A stretch of 64,000 bases of DNA from CAVSUZ01 sp963795415 (GCA_963795415.1 CAWCHQ010000001.1:186001-250000); one strand, 5' to 3'; counted from the stretch's first letter, positions 52,794 through 61,197 are shown. The notes: generated by a model not told the origin, from the sequence alone. A program made the numbers and translations.

Positions 52794-53018
52794 CTATCTC
52801 TTCCCGAACCTATTAGGATTGTTAAAGCTGTTCGGGTTCGTCCAACCGTTTGGGTTGTTGAAGCTGTTCATGTTAGTCCAACCGTTTGGGTTATTGATGC
52901 TATTCGGATTTGTCCAACCGTTCGGATTGTTGAAGCTGTTCATATTAGTCCAACCGTTCGGGTTGTTCGGATTATTCATGCTATTGGAGCCGAACAAAGT
53001 CTTCCAGAAACCAGCCAT
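52794..53018 (-). CDS. Short protein of tandem NNPNGWTN repeats
   Basis: 74 residues: MAGFWKTLFGSNSM, then NNPNGWTNMNSF / NNPNGWTNPNSI / NNPNGWTNMNSF / NNPNGWTNPNSF, then NNPNRFGKR. The 12-residue (36-bp) repeat alternates M/P and F/I, so the true DNA unit is 72 bp. AGGAGG lies directly upstream of the ATG at 53018. It runs against the neighbouring genes. Asn/Trp-rich repeats may bind carbohydrate or form ice-like/fibrous structures; function unknown. Confidence 0.65.
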   Translation of the reverse strand: MAGFWKTLFGSNSMNNPNNPNGWTNMNSFNNPNGWTNPNSINNPNGWTNMNSFNNPNGWTNPNSFNNPNRFGKR

Positions 53019-53284
53019 TGCGCCCTCCTGACGCGAAACCTGAAATGAGATCGGGTGGGCTATGTTCGTCAACAAGGTCCTGTCCAAGAGATTTTCGCGG
53101 ACCTGCATTGCCCATTGATTGTCGTATGGGGGCGGCGTTCGGCGGCAGCAGGCTCAGTTGCCGCAATGTCCGAAACCCAAGAATTTTGACGATGCGGCTT
53201 GCCTTCACGAGATCAAGGGCTTAGCTTCGTCATAAATGAGTTCGCAGAACTAAGCCCCGGAAACGCCTCATAGGCTACGCGCGC

Positions 53285-53812
53285 GTGAGCACGCAACAGC
53301 AAGACCTCGGGCGGCAGATCAAGGCGCTCAAACGTCTCGGATGCAGCGCGATTTATTCCGACACCGCATCCGGCAAGAGCATGGCCGGACGCCCGGAGCT
53401 TGCCCGCGCGCTCGATGACCTCGACAAGGGCGACGAGTTTGTGATTGCCGAATGGGACAGGGCGACGCGCTCAATGTGGGACGGCTTGCAGATCATCAAG
53501 GCCGTAATCGACGCCGGGGCCGCGATCAAGGTTCTCGACCGCAGTTATATCGACCTTGCTACCCCAATGGGGCGCAGCTTCATGGCGATGATGTCCGCAA
53601 TGGCGGAAGACGAACGTTTGCGCATCATCAAGCGCACTCACGAAGGCCGACAGATCGCGCGCGCGAAAGGCGTCCGCATGGGCCGCAAGCCGAAATTGAC
53701 GCCGCACCAGATGAAGGAGGCGCGGCAGCGGCTTGCCCAAGGCGAGCCGACGCGCAGCCTTGCCAAGAGCTACGGCGTCAGCATCAGCACGATTTCGAGG
53801 CTGGCGGCATGA
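53285..53812 (+). CDS. Serine recombinase (resolvase family), apparently lacking its normal start codon
   Basis: The frame upstream of GTG 53285 reads KRLIGYARV before STQQQDLGRQIKALKRLG, the normal N-terminus, but no ATG/GTG/TTG exists there before a TGA. The GTG gives a protein that keeps the catalytic Ser at position 2 and loses the first strand. The rest is intact: IAEWDRATRSMWDGLQIIKAVIDAGA, SYIDLATPMGRSFMAMMSAMAEDER and a C-terminal HTH (LAKSYGVSISTISRL). It heads the three-gene unit, sharing ATGA with the HEPN gene. Confidence 0.85.
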   Translation: MSTQQQDLGRQIKALKRLGCSAIYSDTASGKSMAGRPELARALDDLDKGDEFVIAEWDRATRSMWDGLQIIKAVIDAGAAIKVLDRSYIDLATPMGRSFMAMMSAMAEDERLRIIKRTHEGRQIARAKGVRMGRKPKLTPHQMKEARQRLAQGEPTRSLAKSYGVSISTISRLAA

Positions 53813-54417
53813 GTTTTCAGCGGCGGTTCACTCAGGAAACCGAGGGTGAGGAATATCTCCATAAGGCCGCATGGGAGGTGGTAAAGCGGCAGATCGCGCA
53901 TGCGGAAGCTAATCCGAAAGGGAGTCTCTATGACGACCTCGTGGCAATGGCTTTCGCTTTTCACAGCATCGAAGGCTATCTGAATTTTGTCGGTGAAAAG
54001 ATTGCCCCGGACTTGTGGGTTGACGAACGAACCACGTTCAAGGAAACGGGATTGACAGGAAAGCTCGGCGCAATTTGCGAGCGCTGCGGCATCAGCATGC
54101 CGGATAAGGGCAAACGCCCATTCGCTACTGTGAGGGAACTTAAGAAGCTACGCGACAGGATGGCCCATCCGAAAATTCACAAAACTCGCACAACGGTCAA
54201 ATTCACAGAGAACAAGCCCCCTCCCCTTTTCGCGAAATCCTATCTGGCAACCCTTGTTTCCCGCGGGAAGGCGATCAGGGCGCGCGATGAGGTAAAGGCG
54301 ATTGCCGATCAAATCCACAATGCCGCCGCCAACCGATTTCCGCACGCAGAGCTAGGGCGCGACGCGCTGGAAGGGATATACAGCGGGCATACCTACACGA
54401 CGAAGCTCGCAGTATGA
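53809..54417 (+). CDS. HEPN-like protein (candidate effector RNase)
   Basis: A 202-residue mostly helical protein. KKLRDRMAHPKIHKT holds R115-x4-H120, the RX4-6H motif of HEPN ribonucleases, at the end of a helix, and DDLVAMAFAFHSIEGYLNFVGEKI (43-65) resembles the first long HEPN helix. The central region (CERCGISMPDKGKRPF) is a loop with a Cys pair. It overlaps the resolvase by ATGA and the protease by ATGA, so the three are co-translated. HEPN domains are frequent toxins and defence effectors. Family membership is moderate: the motif is clear, the fold is judged by eye. Confidence 0.6.
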   Translation: MSFQRRFTQETEGEEYLHKAAWEVVKRQIAHAEANPKGSLYDDLVAMAFAFHSIEGYLNFVGEKIAPDLWVDERTTFKETGLTGKLGAICERCGISMPDKGKRPFATVRELKKLRDRMAHPKIHKTRTTVKFTENKPPPLFAKSYLATLVSRGKAIRARDEVKAIADQIHNAAANRFPHAELGRDALEGIYSGHTYTTKLAV

Positions 54418-55256
54418 ATCGCATCCTACCTCTTTCCGATCCTGCCTTTCAGACTATGCGCACTCAAACTTTATCGTCGGGCCTGACGATCCGGCAGGAC
54501 TTTAGGCTTTCGGTTCGCTTTGTGATGTTCCAGACAGAGATTGAGGAGTGTCTATACGCGACCGAGGGTGGAACCCTATTCGTTGTCAACTACCGAGATA
54601 AGGTCTACGCGGTCACGTGTGGGCATGTCGTAAGAGGCTTTGAACTGCATCAGCTCATCATCACGGGAAAACGATTTCCCCAAAAAGGTGACAAGCCCGC
54701 GCAGATTAAAGGCCAGTATTTCCCAAGCTCCCCGCAGGGGGAGGCAATAGACTCGGACATTCTGGATGTTTGCATTATCGACTTTAAGCCCGAGATCACA
54801 GCGAGTTTCTTTTCCGACCCCCCCTACGTCATCGACGGAAACACCATTTGCACGAGCCATAACGGGCACGACCTTCTAATCTGCGGCTGCCTTAAGGATC
54901 AAAGCGCCATACTCGCACCCGATATTACCGCTGGATTTGCAATACTCGAATTTCAGGATGCGGGGGCCGCTTCATTCGATCCGCTTCTCCGAACTGCTGT
55001 CGCTGAATTTGCCCGGCCTGCTTTTGAGCGGGTTACGGGTCTAAGCGGCTCTCCCGTATATGACCTCACAGCGAACGGGTTTTGCGGCGTAGTCATGCGC
55101 GGCTCTATGTCCGGGAGAAAATCGATAATCCACTTTATGGACGCCTTCCACATCGTGGAGATGTTGAAGATGATCGACCGAGGCGATGCCAGCACCTCCT
55201 ACACACGGGGCGTTTGGCAAGAGATCAAAATACCAGTGCCGCCCAAGTTTCCATAA
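54414..55256 (+). CDS. Trypsin-like serine protease
   Basis: A 280-residue protease. The triad is visible: H71 in AVTCGHVV, D118 in DILDVCIID and S213 in GLSGSPVYD (GxSGSP). GGTLFVVNYRDKVY precedes the His strand as in trypsin-like peptidases. No signal peptide or membrane segment, so a cytoplasmic protease, unusual for this fold in bacteria except in defence and stress systems. Overlap with the HEPN gene (ATGA) implies joint function: the protease may activate or restrain the HEPN protein. A strong terminator-like hairpin follows about 210 nt later. Confidence 0.82.
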   Translation: MNRILPLSDPAFQTMRTQTLSSGLTIRQDFRLSVRFVMFQTEIEECLYATEGGTLFVVNYRDKVYAVTCGHVVRGFELHQLIITGKRFPQKGDKPAQIKGQYFPSSPQGEAIDSDILDVCIIDFKPEITASFFSDPPYVIDGNTICTSHNGHDLLICGCLKDQSAILAPDITAGFAILEFQDAGAASFDPLLRTAVAEFARPAFERVTGLSGSPVYDLTANGFCGVVMRGSMSGRKSIIHFMDAFHIVEMLKMIDRGDASTSYTRGVWQEIKIPVPPKFP

Positions 55257-55465
55257 AGCCGGTTATGACGCTTATTTCCGCGTGCCTTTGAGGAACCGGG
55301 CAACCGAAAACAGGCCCGGCGGCGCCTGGCCGGGTTGTGGCCCGGCTACAAAGCCGTCACGCCACGATAGGATCCGGCGGTTCTCTCGGGGGCACCTTCG
55401 GCGGCGGGTTGTCAGGTGGAGGCGATATTGGCGCCTTCGGAGTGAGCCGGCCGCTTGCAGGGAGA

Positions 55466-55500
55466 AAGAAGCGCCCGTTGCCTGGGTTCGGGCGCTTCTT
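55466..55500 (+). terminator. Terminator hairpin after the protease operon
   Basis: AAGAAGCGCCCG and CGGGCGCTTCTT form a perfect 12-bp stem with an 11-nt loop. CGGTG follows, not a T-run beyond the TT in the stem. It is about 210 nt after the protease stop. Confidence 0.6.
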
Positions 55501-55518
55501 CGGTGAATGCTTTCGCCC

Positions 55519-55560
55519 GGCGATATTGCCGGATGGGCCGGCGATATTGCCGGATGGGCC
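55519..55560. repeat. Tandem duplication of a 21-bp unit
   Basis: GGCGATATTGCCGGATGGGC plus C is repeated head to tail at 55519-55539 and 55540-55560. Each unit contains the palindrome GGCGATATTGCC-like GGCxATATTGCC. The rest of 55257-55781 holds no gene that I can support. Confidence 0.75.
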
Positions 55561-55781
55561 GATGGGATACACTAAACAAATTGACGAACCGTAAAGCGCG
55601 ATTGCGTTCAAGGGCGGCGGGGAATAGGCGAACTGCGCCGACGTGGAGGCGCCCGTCCACGTCGGCACCGCCGACGCCCGTTGGAAGGCAGGAACGACGT
55701 GTTCGGCGTGGGTATGCTACCGCTGGTTGGCGCGCACTACATACGTTGACGCGAGCGGAACCAGGCGCCCGCGCTCGGTTT

Positions 55782-56105
55782 TTACACCCAGCCGGGCCAA
55801 GACGGGGCGATGCAATCCCCCGAGACGATTTTCCCGTCGCTCGGCCCCGGTGGCGGCAGGCGCGGTGCATCAATCTGTGAAAGCCTGTAGTCCACGGAGG
55901 AGGGCGCAATAGTGACCGTGCCGCCGAACGGGGTCATCGCAATCGTGGTCCCTCCGTCAGTGCTGGCCATGAGAGAAGTTCCCGCAGCCATTATTTCAAG
56001 GGGCGTTTCAGGGATGGCCCAGTGATAGCCGAATGAGTTGCCGTCTTGGGCGATGACGAACGACGATACGGCAATGGCGCCTAGCGCGAAGGTAATCTGT
56101 TTCAT
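55782..56105 (-). CDS. Small exported hypothetical protein
   Basis: A 107-residue protein with a signal peptide MKQITFALGAIAVSSFVIAQD. The mature part is short, Thr/Ser/Gly/Pro-rich: IMAAGTSLMASTDGGTTIAMTPFGGTVTIAPSSVDYRLS. No family recognised. The frame is open upstream of the chosen ATG 56105, but the signal peptide starts here. It faces the protease operon and lies in the element's right part. Confidence 0.55.
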   Translation of the reverse strand: MKQITFALGAIAVSSFVIAQDGNSFGYHWAIPETPLEIMAAGTSLMASTDGGTTIAMTPFGGTVTIAPSSVDYRLSQIDAPRLPPPGPSDGKIVSGDCIAPSWPGWV

Positions 56106-56228
56106 GCTTCGAACGTGGGTATGCACACGCGGGTAGAGCCCTCGCGATTTCGTGAGGTCAGCCCCGATGGCAAAGCAGACCTTTGTCGCAGGGGCATCGG
56201 GGCAACGCCGCTTGCGCTCAACCTGTAG

Positions 56229-56474
56229 TTGTGGAACGATAGGGCAGCAATCCGCGGAGGAATTGATTTGGGCGGCACGGCAAATCAGCCGCACGGGCTC
56301 CCCGAGCTTACGTCGGCGCCAAGATCGGGCGCAAATTCCCACCTCACCATCGGACCATTAGAGGCCTCAGTTTGGGTTGACGCCAGTGAGCAGTGGGTTT
56401 TCGCAGCCATCCTCCTCGTCGGCGCCGCCGGTTTCGCTATCATCGGCGTGCTGGCATGGTTCGGCCTCCCCTGA
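56229..56474 (+). CDS. Possible small single-pass membrane protein
   Basis: The C-terminal SEQWVFAAILLVGAAGFAIIGVLAWFGLP is a clear transmembrane segment. Start at ATG 56229 or TTG 56268, the latter with GGAGG directly before it. The gene overlaps the upstream region of the divergent exported-protein gene. Low confidence; membrane helices also appear by chance in G/C-rich DNA. Confidence 0.35.
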   Translation: MWNDRAAIRGGIDLGGTANQPHGLPELTSAPRSGANSHLTIGPLEASVWVDASEQWVFAAILLVGAAGFAIIGVLAWFGLP

Positions 56475-57043
56475 ACGGCGACACGACGCCGGAGCGCTCA
56501 TATGCGTTCGACCCGAAGCAGCCGCCGCGGCCCCGCCCGCGGCCTCTGCCCTGTCATCCGCGTGCTCCGCTGCGGCGGGCGCCACCTTGCGGGATCCGAC
56601 GGTGGCCAGCTTCGGGCCCGGCGCGGGGGCCTGCCTCCGGATGCGCCGCGGCGGTCGCGCGTGGACGATCTGTCGGGCGTGGACGATCTAGGGTAAGCAC
56701 GGCCGGTATATGGGCGCTCACGGGTTCGTGGGCTGTGGATAAAAACACAGCTTGAGGCCGGCCGCCCGGATCGCACGAGGACCTTGCGCGGCAGATTTGC
56801 CAACTGCCTATTTGTATGCAAGCAGAGGTTGTAGCTGTGCCACAGTCGTTTCGCCCGCGGTTGTCTGGCGAAGGCGGAGCACATAAACTGCTTGCAATAA
56901 AAACGGAAATTCACAGAATCTGTGCGCAAGGATGTGGATAGACCTGTTGATAACCCGGAAGTCACGGCGCAGGGAGCGCGGCTCCGGTGTTTCAGCACGA
57001 TCACGTATCGAGGTGATGTAGCGCGCGGGTTAAGGGAGGAGTG
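56475..57043. other. Intergenic region with three DnaA-box-like words beside the integrase
   Basis: TGTGGATAA at 56734-56742 (perfect complement of TTATCCACA), TGTGGATAG at 56933-56941 and TGTTGATAA at 56945-56953, in the same orientation, with A/T-rich DNA between (GCAATAAAAACGGAAATTCAC near 56900). It is downstream of the integrase gene. It may be a second origin-like or a regulatory region. No gene supported. Confidence 0.5.
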
Positions 57044-58349
57044 TCAGGCTACGCTCAGCGGGCGAGACTCGTGAACGCCAAGCACCTTATTCCCCGCCAA
57101 CAACGCCAGCATAACGCGCGCCACTTCATCCGCCGCACGCAACACGACCGCATCGGCCACGTGGGTATATCGCGCGGTAATGCCCGCGCGTTTGTGGCCG
57201 ATCAGATCGGCAATTACCGCGTCGCTGTATCCCAGATCGGCGGCGAGGGAGGCGAAGGAATGGCGCAGCACATGCAACGTCACGTCATCGGGGAGGCCGG
57301 CCTTCGCCCGAATGAAGTCCCACATGCGCGGCAGCCCTTGCAGTGGCTTGCCGTCCACCCGGGCCGGGAACACGTGCGGGTTGCTCGTTCGCGGCTGGTC
57401 CAGGATCAGGTCGAGTGCCGCACAGGAGAGAGGTCGCACGCTGGCATCCGTTTTTGTCTCTGGCAGGAGTGCCAGGCGCCGGGGTGCGTCAACGTAACTC
57501 CATCGTAACTTGGTGGCGTCGCTCTTGCGCCAGCCGGTCAGGATCAGCAACCGAGCCGCGGCAATGCCGGTAGCGTTTACCCCATTCGCTGCCGCTTGCT
57601 GCAACCCCTCCCCGAGCTGGCGGTATTCTTCATCACTCAGCCGTCGCTCCCGTTTCTGGTCCGCGTAGCGCGTGACGCCATGCGCCGGATTATCTGTCCG
57701 AAGTCCCTCGGAGATGGCATAGGCGAAAATGCCGCCAAGTAGTCCTACGGTCCGCGTTGCAACCCCCTTCCCTCCCCTGACATTCGACAATGCGCGTTTC
57801 TTGTCGAGCTTCTCACGTTTGGCAGTGACCCCGCCGGCTACGTCGTGCATGAACTTGGTCACGTGCTTCCGGGTCACGGCATCCACGGGCAAGGTCCCGA
57901 GCAGCGGCTTTATGTGCCGCTCGATCCTGCCCCGGTCGCTGGCGATTGTGCTTTCCCGCTTCGGCCGGCGGGCACGTCGCAACAACAGCGTGGGTAATGC
58001 TTCCAGATAAGCGTCGCAGAGCTGGGCAACGGTCAGCATAGCCTTGCGGGCGTCCCGCTCGATAGCGGGGTCCTTGCCCTGCCGCAGCGCGTCACGGTGG
58101 GCCGTAGCGGCCTTCCTGGCATCGTCTATTCCGTAGTCGCCGCGGCCCCAGCGCCCGATTGTCAGAGAATCGCTGGCGCCCGCGCCCGGTCGGGTCCCGT
58201 TCGGACGGGCTGCGATACTTGAAAATGAACTGCACATCCCCGCCGGCCACTCGCAGGCGCGCGCCAAGGCCGCGCACTTCCGTATCCCAGATCGTCACTC
58301 CGGGTTGGAGCGTCTTTAACGCCCGCTCGTTCAGCCGTGTTCCTGCCAT
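57044..58349 (-). pseudogene. Tyrosine recombinase (phage integrase, P4/DUF4102 type) with a +1 frameshift in its N-terminal domain
   Basis: The N-terminus from ATG 58349 reads MAGTRLNERALKTLQPGVTIWDTEVRGLGARLRVAGGDVQFIFKYRS, the DUF4102 arm-binding domain. Near 58165 it shifts by one base into SDSLTIGRWGRGDYGIDDARKAATAHRDAL, and continues as core-binding and catalytic domains: LTGWRKSDATKLRW (Arg I), HVLRHSFASLA (HxxR) and GHKRAGITARYTHVAD (Tyr). The joined protein would be about 434 residues, the normal size. As written it cannot make a full integrase, so the element may be locked in place or mobilised by an integrase from elsewhere. Its gene lies beside attR. Confidence 0.85.
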
Positions 58350-58372
58350 CCCCGTGACCTTCGCCTTGAAGC

Positions 58373-58414
58373 CGCGGCTACCCGATGGCAACCCGCGGCT
58401 ACCCAATGGCTACC
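58373..58414. promoter_or_regulatory. Two tandem putative integrase arm sites
   Basis: CGCGGCTACCCGATGGCAAC plus C (58373-58393) is followed immediately by CGCGGCTACCCAATGGCTAC plus C (58394-58414). The same word occurs once near attL (41529-41549). The two sites lie just upstream of the integrase ATG, so they may also be its operator. Confidence 0.8.
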
Positions 58415-58510
58415 ACGGCACGGGTCGTCACGCAACGACAACATCAGCCAAGTCATTGAATTTGGCGGCTTCTGTCTCACCCTGTCACCCCCTGTCAGAG
58501 GTCGGGAAAA

Positions 58511-58557
58511 CCCTCCGAAGGCGAAGGTCGCACGTTCGAGTCGTGTCGGGTCCGCCA
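58511..58557 (+). other. attR (47-bp core, partial tRNA-Arg copy)
   Basis: CCCTCCGAAGGCGAAGGTCG onward through GGGTCCGCCA matches the 3' half of the tRNA at 41437-41483 exactly. It lacks the 5' half, so it is not a functional tRNA. It marks the right boundary. Confidence 0.97.
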
Positions 58558-58819
58558 GCTATGGCAACAGGTTAAAGGCCCCCCACCCTACTGAAACCCC
58601 AAGCCTAGCTAGCGCATAGGTAGCAGCGGCACGTGCGAAAGCGGCTCACCAGCCATCGCGGTCGCTCCAACCCCTCCGCGGTGCGCGGTCCCGACCATGC
58701 ATGCGGCCCTGCCGTGCGGGATTGCTGGGGAGGCTTGTCGCCCGGGTATAGGCCGCGCGCGCGGCATTGTTTGGGGCTGGATCGAAAAGCGCCGCGTGGA
58801 AGGACGCTCTTCCCCGGAG

Positions 58820-59059
58820 CATATCTCTACCAGCTTTGCCGAGCGCCAAAACCTTTCAATGCGCATGGGAACGCGCCGCTTCACTCGATTGACCAATGGC
58901 TTTTCAAAGAACGCCGAAAACCACGCGCTCGCTGTAGCTATCTACTTCATGCACTATAATTTCGTCCGTATCTATCAGACGCAACGCTGCACGCCGGCCA
59001 TGGCATCAGGCGTAACGACAAAATTCTGGGAGATGACGGACATGGTGAAGGTGTTGTAG
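58820..59059 (+). pseudogene. Transposase fragment (IS1-like, DDE C-terminal part)
   Basis: HISTSFAERQNLSMRMGTRRFTRLTNGFSKNAENHALAVAIYFMHYNFVRIYQTQRCTPAMASGVTTKFWEMTDMV matches the C-terminus of a common IS transposase family (ERQNLxMRMxxRRFTRLTNxFSK, HYNFVR, TPAMA.G). The upstream part up to the attR is unrelated, so only the tail remains. No terminal inverted repeats were found. It is just outside the element. Confidence 0.82.
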
Positions 59060-59159
59060 GAGTGGGAAGGCGGAACTGAAGAAGTCGGTGTCCTGGCGCG
59101 GCGAATTTAGGAGTTGGGGGGGAATCAAGGGGTTATTGACGGAATCTGAGTCGGTCATA

Positions 59160-60030
59160 TAAGTCTAGGCATCTAGCGGCGAACGTTGGCAAGTATGCTG
59201 AGAGGGAAAGCGCCACGCCATACCGCCTCCTTGATCCGCTCACCGGCCTAGAACAGACCGTAGCGGCTGACCTAAACGATGCGCTCGGAAAGCGCGGGGC
59301 GCCTGTGCATCATCATGGCACGTCAAGTTCTCCCGCTCCCGCTTCTGCGCCATGCGGTGTTACTGTCACTTACGGAAACGGAGGGGCTAAACGCGCTATT
59401 CTGGTCGAGGTCGCTCAGCGTCCAGATGCAACGGAATTCCAGTCGATAGTATCCCACCTGGAAGCTTGGGAGGACAAAAACGGACGAGCGGTTGATCTAC
59501 TTTACTCAGGACGATCGACCTCCGCGCGAATGTCCCGCCTAATACGGAACGAAAACGAGAGACGTGACACTAAAGGACGCCGAGGCCGAATAGTTTTTAT
59601 CAAGCTCGATGATTTGGAGGCTTTCTTAGGTCGGTGGAAAGGGCTTCCCGCGGAAGAGGCGCCCATCGAACGCTTGCGTGCCGTATTCAAAAGGCACCAA
59701 GAATGCCTAGACGACTTAGCCGCAGCCGAAGCGTTCCGTCAGTCTGTGTTTCCTGAATGGCAGAAAGGCAGCGGGAGCTTACGATCGAAGCTGCGGAGAG
59801 GTTGGCGAGCCAGCAGGAACGATTAAAGAAAGACGTCCAGACCTATCCGACGAGTTTGTGCTTCGACATGTAATTCCCGTATTCGAGAACTATTCGTTTG
59901 CTGATGCGAGCATTGATGCCATCGGTGCCGCCTTTGAGGCATTGGCTCGCAGAGCTGAAAAGGACAATGGAATCGGCCGGTTCTTTACACCGGAGGTTGC
60001 AATAGAAGCCACATGTCGATTGGCCAGCCC
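59160..60030 (+). pseudogene. Degraded N-6 DNA methylase (class I SAM methylase) gene
   Basis: A long open frame to 59826 with GAKRAILVEVAQRPDATEFQSIVSHLEAWEDKNGR and KGRRGRIVFIKLDDLEAFLGRWKG is followed in two other frames by AERQRELTIEAAERLASQQERLK and KERRPDLSDEFVLRHVIPVFENYSFADASIDAIGAAFEALARRAEKDNGIGRFFTPEVAIEATCRLA, the last being the N-6 methylase entry ('FTP'). At least two frame changes and loss of the catalytic NPPY part mean it is inactive. The junction with the opposite-strand hsdM fragment is near 60030. Confidence 0.7.
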
Positions 60031-60252
60031 CATGTCGTGGTTGCTGACCTGGTCGGGGCTGAAATCGAACCGGCGAACTTCTCGGTGACCTGGTATAGCA
60101 AAGCCTGCTTTCCGTAGGCGGTCCACCTGCTCCGCAAAGCGGAACCGCTCGAAGATGTCCCGCACCGTGGCGGCGCTCTTTTCCGTTATGCGCTGCATCC
60201 GGACCCTGAGCGTACGATCCGCGATGGTGCCAGGCAGGGCGCCAATGGCCGC
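60031..60252 (-). pseudogene. Fragment of a type I restriction-modification methylase (HsdM)
   Basis: ADRTLRVRMQRITEKSAATVRDIFERFRFAEQVDRLRKAGF matches the HsdM segment before the SAM domain; a shifted frame continues LLYQVTEKFAG, then returns to DFSPDQVSNHDMG, the HsdM 'SNHxMG' signature. No start, catalytic motif or S/R subunit remains. It faces the other methylase fragment, suggesting an old rearrangement of two defence loci. Confidence 0.68.
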
Positions 60253-60305
60253 GATGGCTTAGCGTAGCGAGTTCCCGAGGCGCCAGGGGTACCAGTGTCG
60301 CCCCA

Positions 60306-61197
60306 TCATTCCATATCGGTCAGCAGTAATAACCTGGTGTCCTGCGACTTTTGGGGATCCAAGTGGGTCGGGCGAGAAATCCAATCCGTCAGGCAGATCT
60401 GCCCTTTATTCCTCTTTCTGGTCGAAATGCTCGACCCCGGCCGAGCGCGCATTTCGTTCCTCATCTCGATAAACTCGATGGAGTGATCGAGCGCCCTTTC
60501 CATAAGGGCGTCTTCTCCGCGCTTGACCATTGTCGGCGTGGCCCGACAGAGGACAGAGGCATAGCCGACCTTCCCTTCCCCCATGAATATGGCATCAATC
60601 GGCTGCAAGCAGCACAGCCGAAGCATGTAGTCGAAGAATCCCAGAGACAGATACCAAAAGACGTTTTCATGCTTCTGAAACCTTCCCTTATCGTTAAACC
60701 GCATTAGACATCCTGCTTCCGAAGTATAGATCGTCGATACCAACATTAGGCCATTTTGGCGCAACAACTTCCGACTTTCGAGCAGAGTGTCTAATGGTGA
60801 TGTAACATGGTATAGTACACCCCGATAGATTAATATAATCGAACCCACCTGGATGGTTACCGATCAGGCTGGAAACGTTCTCAGCCCGTCCGATTTCTGA
60901 AAAGTCGATCGAAACCTTATGCAACCGACAAAGATAACTTATCTTCTTCCTGTCTCTAGCATCATAATCAGTTGCCAGCACCGATGTGGCGCCGGATTTT
61001 TTGGCCAGTATGGGGAGGAGGCCTTCAGCGCATCCGATGTCTAGGCAGTCCATCCCACGCAGATCCAACCTGCGCTGCATCATCCGGGGCGGAAAGGCAT
61101 AGTTGTCTGGGTACATGCCCTTGAGAACGGAGCCATCTTCAAGCTGGACCGTGTAGTACCACCAGACGTTTCGAATCTCCTCCAGGGTAACGTTCAT
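60306..61197 (-). pseudogene. SAM-dependent methyltransferase (class I, CmoB/DUF1698-like) with a +1 frameshift
   Basis: From ATG 61197 (GAGAGG upstream) the frame has MNVTLEEIRNVWWYYTVQLEDGSVLKGMYPDNYAF, DCLDIGCAEGLLPILAKKSGATSVLATDYD (motif I) and FDYINLSG. At TCGGGGTGT an extra G shifts the frame and the sequence continues VLYHVTSPLDTLLESRKLLRQNGLMLVSTIYTS, the normal motif after it, to 60306. The joined protein is about 297 residues. The family adds methyl or carboxymethyl-type groups to small molecules or tRNA. The extra base lies in a four-G run, so sequence error is possible. Confidence 0.8.

Larger units (their letters stand above)
41437..58557. mobile_element. Integrated genetic element in tRNA-Arg (about 17.1 kb), phage-satellite-like
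   Basis: Bounded by a perfect 47-bp duplication of the tRNA-Arg 3' half (41437-41483 and 58511-58557). It encodes a tyrosine integrase next to the right end, excisionase/AlpA-like proteins, a primase-helicase plus candidate origin, a terminase-small-subunit-like protein, a terminase ATPase, a separate nuclease half and cargo genes. No capsid, portal, protease-scaffold, tail or lysis genes are visible, so it cannot make particles by itself. Replication plus packaging genes without structure genes fits a satellite or packaged island. It is the main accessory region of the window. Confidence 0.93.

Noticed and set aside
52806..53031. Plus-strand frame of LFGFVQPFGLL repeats
   Set aside because: The plus-strand frame is the complement of the minus-strand repeat gene, which has an AGGAGG and a proper start.
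55337..55912. Several overlapping short frames in the right cargo region
   Set aside because: None has a convincing start; they cross the terminator hairpin and the 21-bp tandem repeat.
58511..58557. Second tRNA gene
   Set aside because: Only the 3' half of the tRNA-Arg is present; it is attR.
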